Positions 59,060-64,000 of a DNA stretch of 64,000 nt are shown here, one piece after another. The position numbers were made by a program, and so were the translations under genes. Source of the DNA: Microbulbifer thermotolerans (GTDB lineage: Bacteria; Pseudomonadota; Gammaproteobacteria; Pseudomonadales; Cellvibrionaceae); NCBI RefSeq assembly GCF_900112305.1, contig NZ_FOKT01000010.1, positions 26,426 through 90,425 on the forward strand, given 5' to 3'. Position 1 is the first letter of the stretch. Each line of letters begins with the position of its first letter. The notes below the pieces were generated by a model, which was not told where the DNA came from, searched no databases, and worked only from the letters and a program-made list of their open reading frames with translations.

Positions 59060-60796
59060 GTGGAATTACTCTCCGGCGGCGATATGTTGGTTCGCGCGCT
59101 GCAGGATGAAGGGGTGGACCTGATCTTCGGATACCCCGGAGGTTCGGCGTTGCATATTTACGACGCCATTTTTCGCCAGAAGAGCATCAAGCACATTCTG
59201 GTGCGGCACGAACAGGGTGCCACCCATATGGCGGATGGTTACGCTCGCGCCACCGGCAAAGTCGGTGTGGTGCTGGTGACCTCTGGTCCGGGCGCCACGA
59301 ATGCGATTACCGGTATCGCCACAGCCTATATGGACTCTATTCCAATGGTGGTGATTTCCGGCCAGGTGCCAACGGAAAAAATTGGCGAGGATGCCTTTCA
59401 GGAAACCGACATGGTCGGCTGCTCGCGGCCGATCGTGAAGCATAGCTTCCTGGTAAAAAGCGCCGAAGAGATCCCCGAGATTGTCAAAAAAGCCTTCTAT
59501 ATCGCCAGTACCGGACGCCCCGGGCCGGTGGTGATCGATGTCCCCAAGGATGTCACTAACCCGGCGGATCGCTTCCCCTACCGCTATCCGGACAAATTGC
59601 GCATGCGCTCCTACACTCCGGCCGGAAAGGGGCACAGCGGGCAGATCCGCAAGGCGGTGGCGCAGCTGTTGTCCGCCAAGCGTCCGGTGATCTACGCCGG
59701 TGGTGGTGTGGTGCAGGGCGGGGGTGCCGAATTGTTGACTGAGCTGGCGCGCCGTCTGAATTTTCCCGTGACCAATACCCTGATGGGGCTTGGTGCCTTC
59801 CCCGGCAGTGACAAACGCTTCCTCGGCATGCTCGGAATGCACGGCACTTTCGAGGCCAATACCGCCATGCACCACGCGGATGTGATCCTGGCGGTGGGCG
59901 CGCGTTTCGATGACCGGGTAACCAACACACCGGGCAAATTCTGTCCGGGGGCCAAGATTATTCACGTCGATGTGGACCCGGCCTCTATCTCCAAGACGAT
60001 TGTGGCGGACATACCGATTGTCGGCACCGTGCAGTCCGTGTTGAGTGAGATGCTGGAGATACTCAAGTCTTCCGATGAGCAGCCGGACCAGTCGGCTATT
60101 GTCGACTGGTGGCGTCAGATCGACGATTGGCGCGAGCGCCACGGGCTTTATACGGCACCGCGCTACCGCACCGATGGTGCCCTGATCATGCCGCAGGAGG
60201 TGATTCGAGCGGTATATGAAATCACGGAAGGCAACGCTTTTGTGGCCTCCGATGTGGGGCAGCATCAGATGTTTACTGCCCAGTATTACCTGTTCGACAA
60301 GCCGCGTCGCTGGATCAATTCCGGCGGACTGGGAACCATGGGGTTCGGTTTGCCGGCGGCGCTGGGGGTGAAAATCGCGCACCCGGATGAGGAAGTGATC
60401 TGCGTCACTGGTGAGGGCAGCATTCAGATGTGTATTCAGGAGCTGTCCACCGCGACGCAATACCATCTGCCGGTAAAAATTCTCTGCCTGAACAACCAGG
60501 CCCTGGGAATGGTGAAGCAGTGGCAGGAAATGCAGTACGAGGGGCGCCTCTCGAACAGTGTTTATGAAGAGTCTCTGCCGGATTTCGTCAAGCTGGCCGA
60601 GGCCTATGGCCACCTCGGAATGAAAATTGAGCGCCGAGAGGAGCTGTACGACAAACTGCGCGAAGCGTTTGCGATTAAGGACCGCACCGTATTTATCGAC
60701 GTCTATGTGGACCCGTCCGAGCATGTCTACCCGATGCAGGTGATGCCGAATGGCTCCATGCGGGATATGTGGTTGAGCAAGACGGAGCGGACTTAG
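59060..60796 (+). CDS. ilvI: acetolactate synthase large subunit
   Basis: Catalytic ThDP-dependent subunit of acetohydroxyacid synthase, 578 residues (GTG start with GAGGGGG upstream), the first common step in valine, leucine and isoleucine synthesis. The ThDP-activating Glu lies in [20 protein letters not shown] near residue 53 (shown in part), the FAD region in [19 protein letters not shown], and the ThDP-binding [12 protein letters not shown]...NNQALGMV motif near residue 450-490. The regulatory subunit gene ilvH follows after 12 bases. Naming ilvI, ilvB or ilvG is a convention; the pairing with ilvH supports ilvI. Confidence 0.96.
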   Translation: MELLSGGDMLVRALQDEGVDLIFGYPGGSALHIYDAIFRQKSIKHILVRHEQGATHMADGYARATGKVGVVLVTSGPGATNAITGIATAYMDSIPMVVISGQVPTEKIGEDAFQETDMVGCSRPIVKHSFLVKSAEEIPEIVKKAFYIASTGRPGPVVIDVPKDVTNPADRFPYRYPDKLRMRSYTPAGKGHSGQIRKAVAQLLSAKRPVIYAGGGVVQGGGAELLTELARRLNFPVTNTLMGLGAFPGSDKRFLGMLGMHGTFEANTAMHHADVILAVGARFDDRVTNTPGKFCPGAKIIHVDVDPASISKTIVADIPIVGTVQSVLSEMLEILKSSDEQPDQSAIVDWWRQIDDWRERHGLYTAPRYRTDGALIMPQEVIRAVYEITEGNAFVASDVGQHQMFTAQYYLFDKPRRWINSGGLGTMGFGLPAALGVKIAHPDEEVICVTGEGSIQMCIQELSTATQYHLPVKILCLNNQALGMVKQWQEMQYEGRLSNSVYEESLPDFVKLAEAYGHLGMKIERREELYDKLREAFAIKDRTVFIDVYVDPSEHVYPMQVMPNGSMRDMWLSKTERT

Positions 60797-60808
60797 GGAA
60801 GTAATACG

Positions 60809-61300
60809 ATGCGCAGAATTATTTCAGTCCTGATGGAAAACGAACCCGGAGCGCTTTCCCGGGTAGTGGGTCTCTTTTCCCAGCGTGGTTACAACATTGA
60901 AAGCCTGACAGTGGCACCTACAGAAGATGCCAGTTTGTCGCGCCTGACGTTGGTCACCATTGGCGATGACCACAAGATCGAGCAGATTACCAAGAATCTG
61001 AACAAATTGATTGATGTGGTTAAGCTGGTGGATCTTACGGAAGGGGCGCATATCGAGCGCGAACTTTTGCTGGTCAAAGTGCGGGCCAGCGGTGCGCAAC
61101 GCGATGAGATCAAGCGTAGTGTGGATATTTTTCGCGGCCAGATTGTGGACGTCACTAGCAACATGTACACGGTGCAGGTGGCGGGTACTAGTGAAAAACT
61201 GGATGCTTTTCTGCAGGCGCTGGGCGAGCACACCATTATGGAAGTGGTGCGCTCCGGAGTTTCGGGTATAGCCCGCGGTGAAAAAGTATTGAGTGTTTGA
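60809..61300 (+). CDS. ilvH: acetolactate synthase small (regulatory) subunit
   Basis: Valine-sensing regulatory subunit of acetohydroxyacid synthase, 163 residues. An N-terminal ACT domain opens with RRIISVLMENEPGALSRV and RGYNIESLTVAPTED; the C-terminal part carries ERELLLVKV and RGQIVDVTSNMYTVQ. It activates the large subunit and makes it feedback-inhibited by valine. Starts 12 bases after ilvI; ilvC begins 36 bases downstream, so the three form one operon. Confidence 0.97.
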   Translation: MRRIISVLMENEPGALSRVVGLFSQRGYNIESLTVAPTEDASLSRLTLVTIGDDHKIEQITKNLNKLIDVVKLVDLTEGAHIERELLLVKVRASGAQRDEIKRSVDIFRGQIVDVTSNMYTVQVAGTSEKLDAFLQALGEHTIMEVVRSGVSGIARGEKVLSV

Positions 61301-61333
61301 ACTGTTATTAAACCGATGTGAAATAGGAACTGA

Positions 61334-62362
<1,029 letters not shown>

Positions 62363-62378
62363 TCGGTTAGGGTGAGAT

Positions 62379-62408
62379 AAAAAAGGCGGGGGAAGCCCCG
62401 CCTTTTTT
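62379..62408 (+). terminator. terminator after ilvC
   Basis: Stem GGCGGGG / CCCCGCC with loop GAAG, A-run before and six T after. It closes the ilv operon, so pssA is transcribed separately or by read-through. Confidence 0.95.
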
Positions 62409-62474
62409 GTTATGTGCGCACCTTCTGTAATCGCTGTACACTCGCCGGCTGCACTATGCATCTGTGGAGTAACT

Positions 62475-63362
62475 ATGAGCGACAAAGGGGAAGAAAAGAA
62501 ATCCGTGGCTGAGGGCTGTGAGCCAAAGGTTCCGGCTGAGGAGCTGGGGCTGCCTGTCGATGAGCATATCGAGGAAGAGGTCTCAGCCAGTGGTGCGAAA
62601 GTCCGCGCGCGCGGTGTTTACCTGCTACCGAACCTGATTACCACCGGAGCCCTCTTCAGTGGCTTTTACGCGATCATCGCCGGTATGAATGGCAGCTTTG
62701 AGGCGGCGGCCATTGCCATATTTGCAGCCATGATCCTAGACGGCCTCGATGGTCGCGTTGCGCGCCTGACGGACACCCAGAGTGCTTTCGGAGTACAGTA
62801 TGACTCTCTGTCGGATATGGTCTCTTTCGGCTTGGCCCCCGCACTGGTTGTGTTCGGCTGGGCTTTGGACCTGCTGGGTAAGTTCGGGTGGGCGGCAGCC
62901 TTTCTCTACGCTGCCTGCGCAGCCCTGCGCTTGGCCCGCTTCAACACCCAGGTGGACACCGTCGATAAGGGCGTCTTTATCGGTCTTGCCAGTCCCACCG
63001 CTGCGGCCATTGTGGCAAGCATGGTTTGGGCCGGCCACAACACTGATGTAGGTATTGGCCTGGCCGTGGTTGCCGCGGGGGTAACGGTCATTTCTGGCTT
63101 GCTGATGGTCTCTAATTTTCGCTACACCAGCTTCAAAAAGGTCGACTTCAAGGGGCGGGTGCCCTTTGTGATGATGTTGGCGGTGATATTGATCTTCAGC
63201 TTGGTGACCATAGACCCGCCTCGGGTCTTGCTGACAATCGCTGTCATCTATACAGCATCCGGTCCCGGGCTGTGGTTGTGGCGGTGGTCGCGCTCGAAAT
63301 CAGCCATGGGCGGTGCCACAGGTAAGGAGGAGGGGCGTCAAGCGGAGGATAATCAGGAATAA
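62475..63362 (+). CDS. pssA: phosphatidylserine synthase (CDP-alcohol phosphatidyltransferase)
   Basis: Integral membrane enzyme of 295 residues that makes phosphatidylserine from CDP-diacylglycerol and serine, the precursor of phosphatidylethanolamine. The start at 62475 (MSDKGEE) has a TGGAGT site nearby; the longer frame to 62412 starts within the ilvC terminator's 3' side. After an acidic N-terminal extension of about 55 residues come six or so helices. The CDP-alcohol motif DGLDGRVAR...GVQYDSLSD with its four Asp is near residue 95. The C-terminal tail is Lys/Glu-rich. This is the Bacillus-type (subclass II) enzyme rather than the E. coli peripheral type. Confidence 0.93.
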   Translation: MSDKGEEKKSVAEGCEPKVPAEELGLPVDEHIEEEVSASGAKVRARGVYLLPNLITTGALFSGFYAIIAGMNGSFEAAAIAIFAAMILDGLDGRVARLTDTQSAFGVQYDSLSDMVSFGLAPALVVFGWALDLLGKFGWAAAFLYAACAALRLARFNTQVDTVDKGVFIGLASPTAAAIVASMVWAGHNTDVGIGLAVVAAGVTVISGLLMVSNFRYTSFKKVDFKGRVPFVMMLAVILIFSLVTIDPPRVLLTIAVIYTASGPGLWLWRWSRSKSAMGGATGKEEGRQAEDNQE

Positions 63363-63470
63363 GCTGACACCCATTGGGTTTCAGCGGCCTGCAAGGCTAA
63401 GCTTAAAGACTGGGCGAAAGGCTGCAGATTGCCGCTCTGCAGGAAATTTTAACGATGTCGAAAAAAGTGC

Positions 63471-63499
63471 TTGCAGTGCGTCCCGACAACCCGTATAGT
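63471..63499 (+). promoter_or_regulatory. rrn promoter P1
   Basis: TTGCAG at 63471 and TATAGT at 63494, 17-bp spacer, followed by a GC-rich TCGCGCCC discriminator. A short A-run (AAAAAAG) lies just upstream. Confidence 0.75.
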
Positions 63500-63554
63500 T
63501 CGCGCCCTCGCTGCTGAGGAATCGGCGGCGGGGCAGCTCCAAGTGATTGATTTT

Positions 63555-63608
63555 CTTAAGAAAATTTTTCAAAAAAGGGGTTGCCAAGGTCGGAGAGGTC
63601 GCTATAAT
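63555..63608 (+). promoter_or_regulatory. rrn promoter P2 with UP element
   Basis: TTGCCA at 63581 and TATAAT at 63603, 16-bp spacer, with GCGCGCC discriminator. An A/T tract from about 63558 to 63576 (AGAAAATTTTTCAAAAAA) matches the UP-element consensus of AAA, T-rich, AAA blocks, overlapping the TTTTCTTAAGAAAA palindrome at 63551-63564. Confidence 0.85.
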
Positions 63609-63706
63609 GCGCGCCACTTCGAACGGAGCCGGAAGGGGCTTCGGGAGGTTTTAAGAGCGGCGTTGGCCGCGAATTGAAGCCTCAAAAAAGTCTGCAAAAA
63701 AAGCAC

Positions 63707-63734
63707 TTGCTTAAGCAGATCGGATGTGTAGAAT
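63707..63734 (+). promoter_or_regulatory. rrn promoter P3
   Basis: TTGCTT at 63707 and TAGAAT at 63729, 16-bp spacer, ACGCGTCCC discriminator, A-run upstream at 63696-63702. It is the promoter closest to the 16S gene. Confidence 0.75.
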
Positions 63735-63744
63735 ACGCGTCCCA

Positions 63745-63782
63745 CGGTTAAGGCCAGGCGCCTAACCGAGTTGTTTAAAAAG
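63745..63782 (+). promoter_or_regulatory. boxB/boxA-like antitermination segment of the rrn leader
   Basis: A CGGTTA...TAACCG stem-loop (63745-63768) is followed by GTTGTTTAAAAA (63770-63781), resembling boxA. A CTCTTTAAA near 63944 just before 16S is a second boxA-like stretch. Assignments are by resemblance and position. Confidence 0.45.
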
Positions 63783-63949
63783 TCGATCAAGCAATATGTG
63801 TGGGTGCTTGTGGGGCGATGGATCGATCATCTGGTTTCGGCCAGAGACAGATTTATCGGAAGCAAGCAACTCATGTCAATGAATTGCGCGTAATTCCGAG
63901 CAAGACTTAAGTCTGGAGTGAGAGATTATCTCACGAAGGGCGACTCTTT

Positions 63950-64000
63950 AAACTGAAGAGTTTGATCATGGCTCAGATTGAACGCTGGCGGCAGGCCTAA
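63950..64000 (+). rRNA. rrs: 16S ribosomal RNA, 5' end only
   Basis: AAACTGAAGAGTTTGATCATGGCTCAG, given here as AAACTGAAGAGTTTGATCA followed by TGGCTCAGATTGAACG, is the conserved 16S 5' end; alignment to E. coli numbering places position 1 at 63950. The window ends about 51 bases into the gene at GGCGGCAGGCCTAA, the gammaproteobacterial pattern. Confidence 0.97.

Larger units (their letters stand above)
63363..63949 (+). promoter_or_regulatory. rRNA operon promoter and leader region
   Basis: 587 bp with no protein gene. It contains three tandem sigma-70 promoters (63471, 63581, 63707), a boxB/boxA-like leader segment and the pre-16S sequence. Short open frames here are not protein-like. Confidence 0.85.

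Noticed and set aside
59066..60724. 552-codon minus-strand open frame opposite ilvI
   Set aside because: Lies fully inside ilvI with conserved motifs on the plus strand; antisense translation shows no family features.

Overview
The window is chromosomal DNA from a GC-rich gammaproteobacterium. Gene order from rplU-rpmA-obgE-proB through rpsT, murJ-ribF-ileS-lspA-fkpB-ispH, a minor-pilin operon, pilR-pilS, bamD, rluD-pgeF and clpB is essentially that of Pseudomonas aeruginosa. uvrA, an MFS gene and ssb also lie close together, as in Pseudomonas. A pectinacetylesterase-family secreted hydrolase and a proteobacterial dedicated-sortase (pds) signalling module point to a marine polysaccharide-degrading relative such as Microbulbifer or another Cellvibrionales member. 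That placement is inference; no complete marker RNA is present.

Layout. 1-1454: end of rplQ, a YeaC-like gene and an unknown membrane-anchored protein. 1546-5701 (minus strand): secreted pectinacetylesterase-like protein, then the 5-oxoprolinase genes pxpABC downstream of uvrA (to 8567). 8719-12950: GDP-mannose enzyme, YajR-like transporter, ssb and a sugar-nucleotide-reductase-like protein that has lost its catalytic motif. 13027-14860: fabA-fabB. 15141-17348: galU and a phosphohexomutase. 17403-22859: ispB, rplU-rpmA-obgE, proB, an unknown membrane protein, rpsT. 22988-27141: pdsS-pdsR-pdsO plus a small membrane ORF, inserted between rpsT and murJ, which adjoin in Pseudomonas. 27325-34871: murJ and the ribF-ileS-lspA-fkpB-ispH operon. 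35106-45704: type IV pilus minor pilins, the pilY1 tip adhesin, a second FimT-like pilin, pilR and pilS. 45796-53133: nadE, bamD, rluD-pgeF, clpB. 53460-57997: an RND efflux adaptor and pump. 58134-63362: a DUF4124 protein, ilvI-ilvH-ilvC and pssA. 63363-64000: a ribosomal RNA promoter region with three tandem promoters and the first ~51 bases of 16S rRNA.

Most genes are housekeeping. They cover translation, DNA repair, unsaturated fatty acid and phospholipid synthesis, quinone side chain, branched-chain amino acids, envelope assembly and sugar-nucleotide supply. The accessory or regulatory points worth attention are: the pds module with no sortase or substrate beside it; two sigma-54-like promoters in front of the pilin genes that neighbour pilRS; a pair of identical palindromic half-site boxes spaced 73 bp apart before the pectinacetylesterase gene; the apparently non-catalytic RmlD-like protein; and the AT-rich von Willebrand part of pilY1. 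No CRISPR array, insertion sequence, prophage or tRNA gene was seen.
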